DNA of 64,000 bases, from assembly GCA_037975125.1 (NCBI GenBank), contig CM075854.1, positions 63,504,071-63,568,070 of the forward strand. The letters are read 5' to 3'. Source of the DNA: Latrodectus hesperus (Eukaryota > Arthropoda > Arachnida > Araneae > Theridiidae). A program made the position numbers and the translations under genes. This document shows positions 1 to 10,699 of the stretch, piece after piece (within the stretch, counting starts at the first letter, position 1; each line of letters begins with the position of its first letter). Under the pieces are notes generated by a model that saw only the letters and a list, made by a program, of their open reading frames with translations, searched no databases and was not told where the DNA came from.

Positions 1-660
1 GGGCAAGAATAGTTTGTTCCTGACGACTTAAGTCGTTGATCAGGGAGCCTCCGGGATGGGAACTTTGGTACCAGTAATGTACTGGAGGGACAATCCAAGT
101 CATCCTGTTCTTAATTTTTTTCTCTGGAGTGAATCTCCATGAAAATGAGAGGAGCTAAATTAACGGAGGCCTCGCCAGCACCAGCTTTCGCCAGAGCATC
201 CGCAATTTCATTTCCTCAATATCGACGTGGGAAGGAATCCACTGCAGATGAATCTGATGAGATATGGAAAGCCGTTTTAACTTGTTAACTATTGTCACTC
301 CAACATTGTCTCTAACACTTTGCCAATTGCACTTCTGCTATCAGATAGAATCCAAACCTCCTTTCCATAAGGAAGAGATGAAGATACCTCAAGGGCCTCA
401 TGAATGGCTAACAGTTCACTGCGAAAAACCAAGCAGTGATCGGGATTTCTTTTCTGAAGCTTTAAGTCATGGCCTTGAGATTTGACGAAAATACCACTGC
501 CGGACCGGAAAACTAATCTCTACTGCTGTCTGTGTAGACTTGAACAGCATCAAGTGGAGTATCTCCAATTTTCTCAAGGGCCAATTGCCTCAAATAGGCA
601 GGAAGGTCTGTTTGTTTATTCACATGTACTGGTAATTCGAAAAGAAGACACCGTCTAAAT
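1..660 (-). mobile_element. Non-LTR retrotransposon fragment, RNase H domain (degenerate)
   Basis: Read on the minus strand, this stretch encodes an RNase H domain of the kind at the end of the pol protein of I/R1/Jockey-type non-LTR retrotransposons. In order I see VYTDSS (first catalytic Asp, about 527-529), SELLAIHEAL (the helix carrying the catalytic Glu), VWILSDSRSAI (second Asp, about 340) and LQWIPSHVDIEGNEIADALA (about 190-240). The last motif is read only across a one-base frameshift near 216, and other stops interrupt the domain, so it is dead. After the RNase H domain the reading continues toward base 1 with a pattern (WYQSSHPGGS, then RQEQT) usual before the C-terminal zinc knuckle, so the element runs off the window. 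Exact clade not determined. Confidence 0.8.
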
Positions 661-1009
661 CGTCCACCGGGCTAAGACACTTGATATGTGATGTGGTTCC
701 ACTGCGTCATCGACAAGATTAAAGAAAGCTACTTGGCTGAAGGGACTGTTTCTCTTAAGCCTCTGATCCTGGAACCAGGGGGTACGTGTACCTTCCTGGG
801 GCTTGAGCACAGCCACCAGGCGCGTCGGCAAGTGGTGGATAGCCGAATGTCCTGTAGGAATGACAGGATAGCCTTGAATATAGAATCAGAGGCCGCGAAC
901 CAGCTCCCGTAAACCCTGGTGTTATGCGATCCGTGCCTAGGGCTAATTGGCACCGCGGTATTGGTGTCTTAACGGAGCCTCTAGTTGCTTGGCGAACTTC
1001 TAGAGTAAT
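661..1009. other. Unassigned stretch between two retrotransposon pieces
   Basis: This stretch is richer in G+C than the DNA from 1.7 kb on. It has short open frames on both strands but no motif I can name. It lies between a minus-strand RNase H fragment and a plus-strand pol C-terminus, so it is probably more transposon sequence (linker or untranslated region). I see no host gene. Confidence 0.4.
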
Positions 1010-1590
1010 TTGCCTTGCCCAGTAACTCAGGCAATGCTGGGTGGACTTATATTACCTGAGCTTTTTAATTGTTATCTTGTGGCTGAAAAGACACAAGAAG
1101 TAACAAACCTTTCTGCATTTGCAGGTGAAGCCTCTAAAGTAGACCTTTCTGAAAAAGGCAAGGGAACTCAGAGGCAATCTCGTAAAGGGGCAGCAATGAA
1201 TCCTTCACTTGAGGTAGAAATGACCTCTAAACCATCTTCTTCTGGTGAAAGTCAGGAAGTTATTCCTAGCATGACTGACTTTCTGACCAGATGGGACTAT
1301 TTCAGCAAGACCTTATCTGCGGGAAATGTCATATGCAAGAGGAAACGGCAGAGCATGTCATTTACGAATGTGAGGCTCTTGCCCTCCCTAATTTAACTTC
1401 TTTAGGCTTCATCCATACTAGAGAGTTATACCTAGACTCCATTAAAGGGTTATCGGACTTTATTAGTAAAGTGGGTGACCCGAGCAACTGGAACTAGGAA
1501 ACATTGGGTTTGGAGTTAAATGGTACAAAATGCTGATAAAAGCAGAGGTGCCCAATGACATACAAACTCAATTTTAAGAAGAAGAAGCCT
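1010..1590 (+). mobile_element. Non-LTR retrotransposon 3' end (pol C-terminal zinc knuckle)
   Basis: The plus-strand frame at 1291-1497 encodes a C-x2-C-x8-H-x4-C motif (CGKC ... EHVIYEC) followed by about 40 residues and a stop. This is the usual C-terminal nucleic-acid-binding knuckle after the RNase H domain of I/R1-type non-LTR elements. The overlapping frame upstream (1010-1396) is open for 128 codons with Ser/Lys-rich content and no motif I recognise. It may be a shifted continuation of the element. The piece is in the opposite orientation to the RNase H fragment at 1-660, so the two are separate insertions or a rearranged copy. After the stop the sequence turns AT-rich, consistent with the element's 3' end near 1590. 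Confidence 0.6.
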
Positions 1591-1599
1591 CTGATTGTT

Positions 1600-4500
1600 A
1601 CACCAGTTTTTAAAGTAGTTAGATGTGCGATTTTGTGAGCCTAGAGCTCTAATTTTGTTGTAGTATTTTATTAAGCAAGCACGTCTCCTAAGACTTAAGG
1701 GCTTTCTGGTGTTACTTTTTACTTTGGCTAGTTCATGCAACATGAATCTGAAAAGAATTTTTAACTTTGTGAGTGAATGTGTATATATGTAATAAAGTAT
1801 ATTTATTAGCACTAAGTATATTTTACAATACTTATTTAAAAAGGTAATTAAAATTTTTAGCATAATTATTTTCAATTTTATAACTACATAATAGTATTAT
1901 TTGTGAAAATATGCAACGACATTAAAAATGTTTTGAATTTGCATATCTAGATGTGATATATACAATTAAAAATATTTTTTGTGGCTCTTTATAAAACATA
2001 AAAAATTAGATGGTCTTTCTTGTATATGTAAACACTGCATACTTAATAATGAGATTCCATCATTTAAAGTGAAAGATCTAAAGAAATATTTCATATATTT
2101 TAATTCACTTATGATGAATGTGGGCGAAGTAAGGAAATCTTTTTCTGTTTTTTTATCTGATTTATGAGAAAACTTATTATTTTAGTCATTTACTCCATGT
2201 AATTGCAGTCAAGTATGCAAGTGAAATTTCATTCACTTGCATACTTTAAAATATTTGATAGCTCTGACTTTAAAGAACAAAACTCCAACATCTCTGTTTT
2301 CCTGATTCTAATTATCTAAATCATTTACTAGACACTAATGAACAATAAAACTGGATAATGCATACAAAGTTGGTTCATGAACATCTGTTGGAGTGGGTTC
2401 TGGGGAGTTTTCTTAATTTCTTACTGTGCAACACATGAATATAGATTACTTGAAAAGTAGAAAACTATTCAATATATTCAGACATATGCAAACACAGTTG
2501 CTAAGTGGTTATCTTATACTTGATGTCAAATATATTTTGCAAATACTGGGTGACAACAACTTCTAACATATTTAAGAAAACACCATAACAAATAAAGCAA
2601 CTCCTAACTTTTATAAATTATTAAAAATTTGTAAGCAATCCTAAATAAATTCTCTTCCTGCATTTAATAAAGGTCAGCTTTAACAGATATTTGCTTTTTT
2701 TTTTTATCTGTTATGAGTTTTCCACCAATTAGGTCTTGAATTTTCTACTTTTTTCAATACTTTATCATACATTATACAATAAAGACAATAATCACACATA
2801 TAATATTTCATCTTTTTTAAAATTTTTGCTGAATTGTGATTTCAAACTCAAATATTATTTCTTCTTACCAATGTGTTTCTTATTTTTCTTTGCTCATGTA
2901 GCAAATTTAATGTGAGAATGAATTTAATTACATTTGAAGCTAAAAATTTAAAATCTCTAGTTTTGGTATGCTTTTTGAGGATGAAAAAAAGGTTTTATAA
3001 TTAATATATTATAAGGTAGAGGATCAAATAAGGTAATATATTTAATTTTTCATAAACAATGATATAAAATCAGCTAATAATAACAATAAATAAGAAGAAA
3101 TAGAAATATTAGTTTTAAATTAATAATGCAACATTTTAAGATATTCTCTAATAGTCAGAACTTTATGAAATCATATTTTATCAGTGCCTCTGTTTAATTC
3201 CATATACTAGGAATTCCCTACAGTAATTTCTGTGCTTGTTAAACAAGATACTGTATAAAATATGCTAAAAATATTAGGAAACTTGATAACTTTGCTGGAT
3301 TACACAGTGAAAAAATTTTCGTTTTATAAGAGCCTTGGATGATCTATAGTTTACTGAACATTTTTTAACACAGAAACAGACTTTTTATTGGTTCAAATGT
3401 ATAAGTAAAATAAAAGCACTTTTTTCTAAAGATACAGAAGATGCTCATTTTTACAGATATGCAGGGACAGGTAAAATAGTTCTTCAAATTTTATAAAATA
3501 TTTTAGAAAATATGAATGATAGTAAGAAGATTTTCAGAAGATTAAAAAGCATTAGAGAATAATGTAATTGAATGTCAAAACTTTAAAAAAAATTTATACT
3601 GAAAATAAAAAATAATAGTTTTAAAATATGAATATAGAGCTATTATAAATAAAATGACCAATTAAAATATTTTGCTTTTTCTCATACTAGCTGAATGATA
3701 ATTTAAATAATACTAGCTAACAAAAACTAGAGATGTGATGTTTGAATCCATAAAAAATATCTAAAATCCTAATGAATTTTCCTTAATGTATTTAGCAACA
3801 ATAATCATTATATGTTTTAACTTTAAAAGATAGTAATTTTTAAAAAATATTTTATTTAGTTAAAAGAACAAAAACAAGTTTTTTAATATCTTTTTAAAAA
3901 AATATTTTAAAATGTTCTACTTTTAACTTTAAATATTATTAAATGTGATCGATAAATTGATGCTGATGTTCATTATTTTCATAAGTAAATCATAGTGAAT
4001 ATTAATTTTTTTTCTTGAAAAATTTCTATTGAAAGATAAACTTCATATGCTAAAGAAATATTGGAAGAGAAATAAAATTAATAAAATGATAATATCACAA
4101 TATATATAATATTTGATTGAATTTTAAAATTTAAAGGATTCCAAATTTGAAACCTTGACTCTTCGTGGCTTTCCTTTCAAGCATCAAATCTTTCAAAAAA
4201 ACATTAAAAACTTTAATTGAAAATATATTATCAAAAAGTTGGCTTGCAAAAAATAAAATTCAAAATTTTAAATTCATTGCTTTTGCTCAATAATGGAAAA
4301 AAGTCATTTAAATTGTGCCTGTTTCCCATTATTAGTAATAAAAAATTGAAATATAAATTCTCATTTTCTTTTTTTTATCTGAAATGTAATCACAGCTTTA
4401 AAATAACTCTAGTAACAATTTCTTTGGTTTAATTTAGTTTTATTTGATATTTTTAATAAATCAAGGAAGAGTTTTTGTGAATAACACTTTTGTTTTTCAT

Positions 4501-5850
4501 TTAATATAATTTTTATTATGAAGAAATTCCAAAATCAAAAGAATATTGCTTCACTTTCCCATTATGTTTACATGTACTTTTTCCTATTTTTTTTTCAGTC
4601 ACAAAATTTATTCTGATAATTAGTAGAATTTAAGATTATTTTAAATTTAAATTTGAGAAAATTTAGCACATATTCAATTTTTAACAAAAGCAACTTAATT
4701 ATGATAGCAATTAAAAATTTGTTAAAGCTTATTATAATATCAAACATTTCTTAAAATTGGTAATAGAAATGAATTTACAGAAAAACAATTTTAACGAAAC
4801 CCAAATTGAATAAATATGTGTGAACTATAATAAGAAATGTTGACACAATGTTCAGTAAAAATATTATTTTCATAATGCACTATCAGATATCGTTAATTTT
4901 TCTAAGCCTATACAAAATTCTTAAAAAATAGAATACCATTCCATAATTTCAAAACTAATTACCAAAATCAGTACTTACTAGTCTCTTAAAAATAAAAGAG
5001 AAAGTAAATATTTTTAAAGTAGTTTTGTTAAGTTAAAATCAAATGATAATATAAAGTATTCAATGTTTTTATGTTAAAGCTATACACACAAAATTAGAAA
5101 AAATATTCCTGTAAGTCAATCTAAAATCAATTTAGGACGATGTCAAACTGAGGAATAGCTTGATGCTGCAATTGTATTTATAAGCATAATCAAGTTTTAT
5201 ATGACCTGAAATAGTTATAAAGTTAAGGCATCTAGGTAAGATTGTGATATCTATTTAATATGAAATTTGCATTGTGATGGCTCAGCAGAATTATATGAAA
5301 AACATACATGATAGATTAATAAAATCTACTTTAACTATTAATATTATTAATAATACAAAGCAGATTACAACTTCCAGAAAATCAATAATCACAAAACTGT
5401 TTAAATAAAAATAGGTTCATACATAGAGTAATGAACACATAATAAACCAAATACATCATATATTATGAAAAAATTATTCAAACTTGCTCTTGTTTTACTA
5501 ATTGTCTTGCTAATTGTTTTACTGTTAATGTTACCATTTTTTCATTCTATAAGCCATGCATTATGTAAACCATTCCATTAGCAATTACTCATTACTTAAA
5601 TATCTTACCCACTTCCATAAGTTTTCATGTCAGTTCTGAATTGTATAGGTATATGAGATAAATTTCTTAAGATGTCAATGATTGAGAGCCTAGAAGCATG
5701 TTTACCCTACATGGAAAAATTTAAAAATAGAAATCAATGCAAAATAACAAATAGAGAAAAAAAGTGAGATCTACTCTATGTTTTTAGGCTAGTTTTTAAT
5801 TTAAAAAAGATAAATAAAAAGTTTCAGATTGATAATACAAAGAATTTTAA
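1600..5850. other. AT-rich intergenic DNA, no gene recognised
   Basis: The stretch is dominated by A/T runs. The few open frames are short and rich in Lys, Phe, Ile and Asn, as expected by chance at this composition. I looked on the minus strand for the missing C-terminal exons of the superoxide dismutase-like gene (motifs such as WEHAYY) and saw none. One splice-acceptor-like site on the minus strand near 5214 opens a short frame ending in a stop, without homology. Confidence 0.6.
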
Positions 5851-5928
5851 CGTTTCAAAAGATCCATAAAATATAATGATTGAAAAAATAAAACAGAAAT
5901 ATTATTAAATAAATTACTTTGATATTAC

Positions 5929-6184
5929 TTCTACGCCATCTCTTTAATATAGAGTTAACTTCTTGAATATATGCTCCATGGTACTCAAAATAATGCATTT
6001 TCGCAGTTGATTCATCAATATAAGGCTCTAATTCATCAAATGAATATAACAGTGGTGGCAGTTCATATTCTAATGCAGGGCGTTCTAAGCCATAAAATGC
6101 TGGTGCAATTTCACTAGATGTTGCAAATTGAGTAAAAAATGTAGAAAAGAAAATGCTTAGTATGTTTGAAAATGTGAGTACCAT
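5929..6184 (-). CDS. Fe/Mn superoxide dismutase-like N-terminal exon with signal peptide (partial gene)
   Basis: The ATG at 6184 has a favourable context (A at -3, G at +4) and opens 85 codons ending at a plausible donor (GTAATA at 5928, phase 1). Residues 1-24 form a hydrophobic signal-peptide-like segment. Residues 40-77 match the first alpha-hairpin domain of Fe/Mn superoxide dismutases: YELPPL, then DELEPYID, then MHYFEYHGAYIQEVN. Aligned to known MnSOD, His64 sits at the first metal ligand and Tyr72 at the gateway tyrosine. The position of the second-shell His30 is Tyr68. The family normally continues with a C-terminal domain supplying the other three ligands (His, Asp, His). I could not find it within the roughly 5.9 kb downstream, so the gene is either split by a long intron leading out of the window or is a fragment. 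The signal peptide suggests secretion rather than the usual mitochondrial location (inference). Expression is unknown. Confidence 0.5.
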
Positions 6185-6779
6185 TATTTTATTAAGATTT
6201 AAAATTGTAATAATCGCATTTTTCAATAAATCACTTATAAACAATTAATTAAATTATATAAAAGAATCATTAATGTAGTCGATTCTTAAGTCAAATATCT
6301 ATCCTTGATAGAATAGTTTTCATATCATAAATCTGAAAACATTTTTCTAGATAAATTCTTGCGTTCCGAAAATAATTCCGACACATCCAAAGTGCCATAT
6401 AAATATCACCATTACCGGCTTCAAGTAGCTCATGAAGCATGTAAACAAAAATAAAGTTGTTTGGGATAAATAACAGAAAAATAATATCAACCACAACACG
6501 GTAGATGGCAGCACGAAATGTTAAAAAATATCATGTTTCACAGTAAACAGTTAAATTCAGTGTTCATATTTAGTTAATTTTCCTTTACATTTTATGTCAT
6601 ACAGATTAATAATAAATTAATTTTTAAATATAATAATTGTAAACTACTATGACTGTTGTAAAATTAAAAATAACAAAACTTTTGATTAAAGCATGACTTT
6701 TAATTTTAAGTTGAAATCATATTTAGTATTCAATGTTATAAAATTCCGCATGTAGAACTCAACCAATTTTATCTGTTGG

Positions 6780-7024
6780 TAGAATGAAGATATGACTCAC
6801 ACACCGGAACTTTGCATTCATTCTTGTGAAAGAATAAAATAGATATTACGTCACAATGTTGACGTATGATTACCAGTCTTGGCGCGTGACTCTTTCAAAT
6901 ATCTAAGCAACGTGTTTTGTTTACTTTTCTTAGTTTAAAAGGTCTGATGCCGTAGCTGCAGAGCCTAGAGTAGATCCTACTGACGTACTAACAAGTTGTA
7001 TCGTACATCAAATTAATTTCCGTA
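6780..7024 (+). promoter_or_regulatory. Probable promoter and 5' leader of the DM9-repeat gene
   Basis: Just upstream of the DM9-gene ATG the sequence becomes less AT-rich, with CpGs (TTGGCGCGTGACTC near 6878) and a leader of about 120 bases. No TATA box stands out. The start codon context is CCGTAATGG. The divergent superoxide dismutase-like exon starts at 6184 on the other strand, so this interval may hold control sequences for both genes. The exact transcription start is not visible. Confidence 0.4.
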
Positions 7025-10000
7025 ATGGCAGACTACGAACGTGCTCGTTTACCTGATGGAAGAATAAAACGTAAGTTGAAACCATTGAATTTTAAATTTT
7101 CTCGCTTTATGAATGATTTTATCAATACATAATTTGTTGAGATAAATTTTAAATTGATTAGCGATATACTGTGAATGACGCCTTTCTCTTATCTGTTTTT
7201 ATTCTGCTTAATCAATGGCAGTAATTTTCTAAAATTCGTAGTTTCATAAAGTACGTCAATTTATTTTTCGTGAGAAATGTTTTAATTAAATTAGATTAAT
7301 TTATTCTTTTACAATTTTGTGTAAGTTGTGATAATTTGAAAATCTTAAATTAAATCTAGAGTCTTGTAAAAATTTATAGTTGTATTTGATAATATATTTT
7401 AAGTTTGTAAAATTTATTAATGTTTCACATATGATAAAATGTAAAATACAGATTTGTCAGCTGTGTGCTTTTAGTATGTTTATTTAATAATAAAAGAACT
7501 CTCTACACTAGCGATAGTTTTAATATGTACTTGTATATTTATTTTCCATTAAACTTTAAAAAAAAAACTAGCTAAAATAAGCAGGAATTATAATAATTTA
7601 TTAAATGTTTTTAACTTTATTATTGAAAACCTAAAAAAAAAAACTTTTTTTTTCCTTTGTAATTTTGCCAAAATAAAGTAAAATCATAATTTTATTATTT
7701 AAAGTTGCAATAGGATTTTCTTTCCTATTTATTGTGTCTATATTTTGTTTCAAATTAATCTTTCCCAAAATTAACTTTGACATTTTGTGAGTAAATTGCT
7801 TAGATCATTAAATATTTTACAAATCTAAATAATGGTTGTTTTTGTGACAGTATCTTTTATCTTTAAAAACAATTTTTTAGAAAAAGTTAATTTAACTTGC
7901 AAACTGATTTCTTAAATAGAAATTTAAATGGTAAGATTTAAAAATACGTAATAGTAAAATATGTATTTTATACATTTTTGAAATTTAATTTTTGAGCTTA
8001 TTGAATTAGTTTTTAGAGAACTGAATTGAGTTCTGGTCATGTGTAAGTATTGCTATTTAGACTACTCATCCTACAGGAGAATATTGCTATTAAATGGTTA
8101 GAAAATCTATTTTGATTTTTCTAAATTTTTTTATGACATCTGAAGTTAACATTTGCTATTATATCTATTGTGTCTACTTATTATTGGATATTAGATTTTT
8201 AAAATAAATTCAGTTGGTAAAGAAGATGCTGTACACATTTATGATTCTAGATTTTTGGAAGAATTCATATATTAGATATACATTTTGTTTTAAGTTTATA
8301 AAGTTGTTTTATATTGCATTTTTTTCATTTGTTATGACAGTTAACATGTTGCTGTATGCAAAAATTAGTTGAATCTGTTATAATCTTATTTAAATGTGCT
8401 TTTGGTTTTGTAGATGTCTAATTATAAAAATTAATTATTCCTTAGCTCCTTTTAGTCCTCCTGACTGTCCTTACGTTTCTATTACTCCGGGGACTAGCAT
8501 ACCAGATAGTGCAGTTGAATTCGGAAAGTTAAGTGGAGATCCTGTATACCTTGGTAGAGTATATGAGGATGAATGTTGGTTAGTTGGCACAGCAGTTCCT
8601 AAAAAAGGTCTTTGTTACTATTTAACCAAAAAACTAGAGTTAAAATCTACAGATTCTTATGATGTAAGTGTTTTGAATATTTATAATTACAAAATTAATT
8701 ATTCACGTTGCAATTTTATTAAATTCATATAAAACATATTTCTTTTCCTTTATAAAATTCTCTTGTAAAAAAAGGGTTAATTCATGAATAAGTATTTCTT
8801 GGTTATGAATTAATGTAGTTATTTATGTATAAAAATTTCGAAACATTAACTTTGTTTCCTATAATTTTGTAATTTGCCTAGAGAAATTGACTAATTATGT
8901 GCTTTTTTAATAACCAAAATTTATCAGTTCTTTTAATTAGAATTGCTTTCATTTTAGGATTAAATTAAATAATCTTGAATAATTTTTCATTTTTTCTTCT
9001 ATTAATTTACTTGAAAATGTTATTTAACTTCCTAATTAAGTGTATTTTGTAAAATTAAAGATCTCGATTCATATTTTTTTTAATTTTATTTTTAGCAGTT
9101 GGTTGTCTGCACTACTTGATTTGTAACAGTTCTTTTTAGCTATTTTTTTCCCTTGCTTCCTCATGTGTGAAAAGGATTATTTTTTCAATTGTTATGACAG
9201 TTAACCTGTTGTCATATGCAAAAACTAGTTGAATCTGTTATGATCTTATTTAAATCTGCTGTTGGTTTTGTAGATGTCTAATTATAAAATTATTTATTCC
9301 TTAGCTCTTTTTAGTCCTCCAAACATAATCTTATATAAAATTAAAGAATATTTGCATGATTGTGTATTGCTATTTAAAGTGTAAGAAGTATTGAGTGAAA
9401 CATGCAATATATAACACAAGAATGAATTGCTGAAACCCTGTAATATTTTAATAAATCTTCTGGTAAACTATATATAAATTTAATACCCTGTTAACTAAAC
9501 TTAAGTCGGTTTTTGCATGTTGATGTTTATTTTCAGTTTGACACGTTTAAGTGTTTAAATTATTTGTATTTATTACTTATATATCCTTTAAATGTTAAGC
9601 AAAGCTTAAAGTTTGCTCAAAACCCTGTTAAAGTCTATTTATTTGTTTTAAAAGAAAAAATCTTAATTTTATTTTTTCTTAATTTTATTGCTTTTACCTG
9701 TTTTAAATAATTTTTAATAGTGCATGCCTTTTTTTATTTTTTTAAGTTTCTAATTAGTTTATTTTATCTTAGATACTGACAGTTGAATGCTCTAGTCCTT
9801 TGGAATTTCAGCCTCGTGATTTTGAAAGTAATCTGCTTTTTGTTGCTGCTGGAGATCAAGATGGTTGTTTATATGCAGCTCGCCATATTGATGGAGAAAA
9901 TACTTATATTGGTTGGGTTGATAAAGAAGTAGGAATTGCACATATTCCAAGAGATGCAGCTGTTGGACCTAATCAACTCAAAGACAAATATGATGTTTTG

Positions 10001-10060
10001 ATTCACAAATTTCTTGATCGCTTATGTATTTGTCCTATGGCACCACCTTACTCGTATTAA
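7025..10060 (+). CDS. DM9-repeat (DUF3421-like) protein, three exons, 183 aa
   Basis: Exons 7025-7070, 8446-8663 and 9773-10060 join cleanly. Exon 1 ends in phase 1 at GTAAGT, exon 2 starts after TTCCTTAG and ends in phase 0 at GTAAGT, and exon 3 starts after TTATCTTAG and ends in TAA. The protein begins MADYERARLPDGRIK and has no signal peptide or membrane segment, so it is probably cytosolic. Two DM9-like repeats are visible: about residues 47-92 (VYLGRVYEDE, then VGTAVPKKGLCYYL, then SYDILTVE) and about 110-163 (LYAARHIDGE, then YIGWVDKEVGIAHIP, then KYDVLI). They share the Y-x-x-R, (V/I)G and Y-D-(I/V)-L positions typical of that repeat. DM9 proteins in animals and plants have been linked to carbohydrate binding and immune responses; that role here is only inference. 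The tail ends in MAPPYSY. The first exon is tiny (46 coding bases). This is the best-supported host gene in the window. Confidence 0.72.
9181..9320 (+). repeat. Intronic duplicate of the intron 1/exon 2 junction (decoy splice acceptor)
   Basis: This part of intron 2 repeats 8321-8462 at high identity: the TTGTTATGACAGTTAAC block, the GTTGAATCTGTTAT block, TTTTGTAGATGTCTAATTAT and finally TTATTCCTTAGCTC plus TTTTTAGTCCTCC. It therefore carries a copy of the exon 2 acceptor and about the first 17 bases of exon 2, after which similarity stops. It looks like a local direct duplication, now slightly diverged, that left a non-functional or cryptic 3' splice site 860 bases downstream of the real one. 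Confidence 0.85.
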
Positions 10061-10351
10061 TCTTGTGGAGATTTTTGCATGTTAGTTCCTAATGAAATAT
10101 TTTTCAGATTTTCTTTGCACAATTTTCTTACATTTTTAATTATTTGTATCCAAATCTAAACTACTTAAGTATCAGCAGCTAGTCTGCTATCTTTTTTAAT
10201 AACTTGTATTTGATAAAGAATTTAAAAACATTTTGCAATTGCAAAGCATTTTGCTGTCTTTTCAGTGTGATTTTCCTGTATTTGCATTCACTTAATATAT
10301 TGCTGTATGTTGCTGTGCAACTGTTTGTAGAAATCTTAAATTAAATGTTTC

Positions 10352-10357
10352 AATAAA
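10352..10357 (+). terminator. Polyadenylation signal of the DM9-repeat gene
   Basis: An AATAAA hexamer lies about 290 bases after the stop codon, in a T- and G-rich setting (TTGTCTACTTGTGG follows), as expected for a cleavage and polyadenylation site. An SINE begins about 100 bases further on. Confidence 0.55.
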
Positions 10358-10452
10358 TTGCTACTACTTAATTGTCTACTTGTGGTATTTTTAAAAATTT
10401 TTACTAAGAAATATATATATTAAAAATAAAACTTGTTTACTATAAATTAATT

Positions 10453-10692
10453 TGTGCTTAATAATCGAAGCGCTCCCATGACACAGGTCTGAGGTTCGAT
10501 CCTCGGGCTGGGCAAGGTTGACAGCCTTTCATCCCTTCAGTGGGTCGATTAACTGAGTACCAAGCATGCTTGGGAACTAAATACTGGGGGTCTTTCGTTA
10601 GGCTGACCACCTAACTGGAACATGAAAACAGTTATGGGCACTGTAGGCCTTGGCCCACATGGGCTGTCGTGCCATGGAGTTTAGTTTAGTTT
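10453..10692 (+). mobile_element. tRNA-derived SINE, family A (plus copy)
   Basis: A tRNA-like head with a B box (GAGGTTCGATCCTC at about 10491) is followed by CGGGCTGGGCAAGG, a family body with CTGAGTACCAAGCATGCTTGG, and the 3' motif CACATGGGCTGTCGTGCCA. The tail is TTTAG repeats. The same body occurs inverted at 20250-20471, so this is a dispersed family. The A-box region of this copy is diverged compared with the other. The copy lies just past the DM9 gene's polyadenylation signal. Confidence 0.85.
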
Positions 10693-10699
10693 TAATAAT

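Noticed and set aside
6291..6494. 67-codon minus-strand frame next to the dismutase-like exon
   Set aside because: It has no motif, no clear splice signals linking it to the next exon, and only a slightly mixed composition. I regard it as 5' flanking or leader DNA rather than a separate gene.
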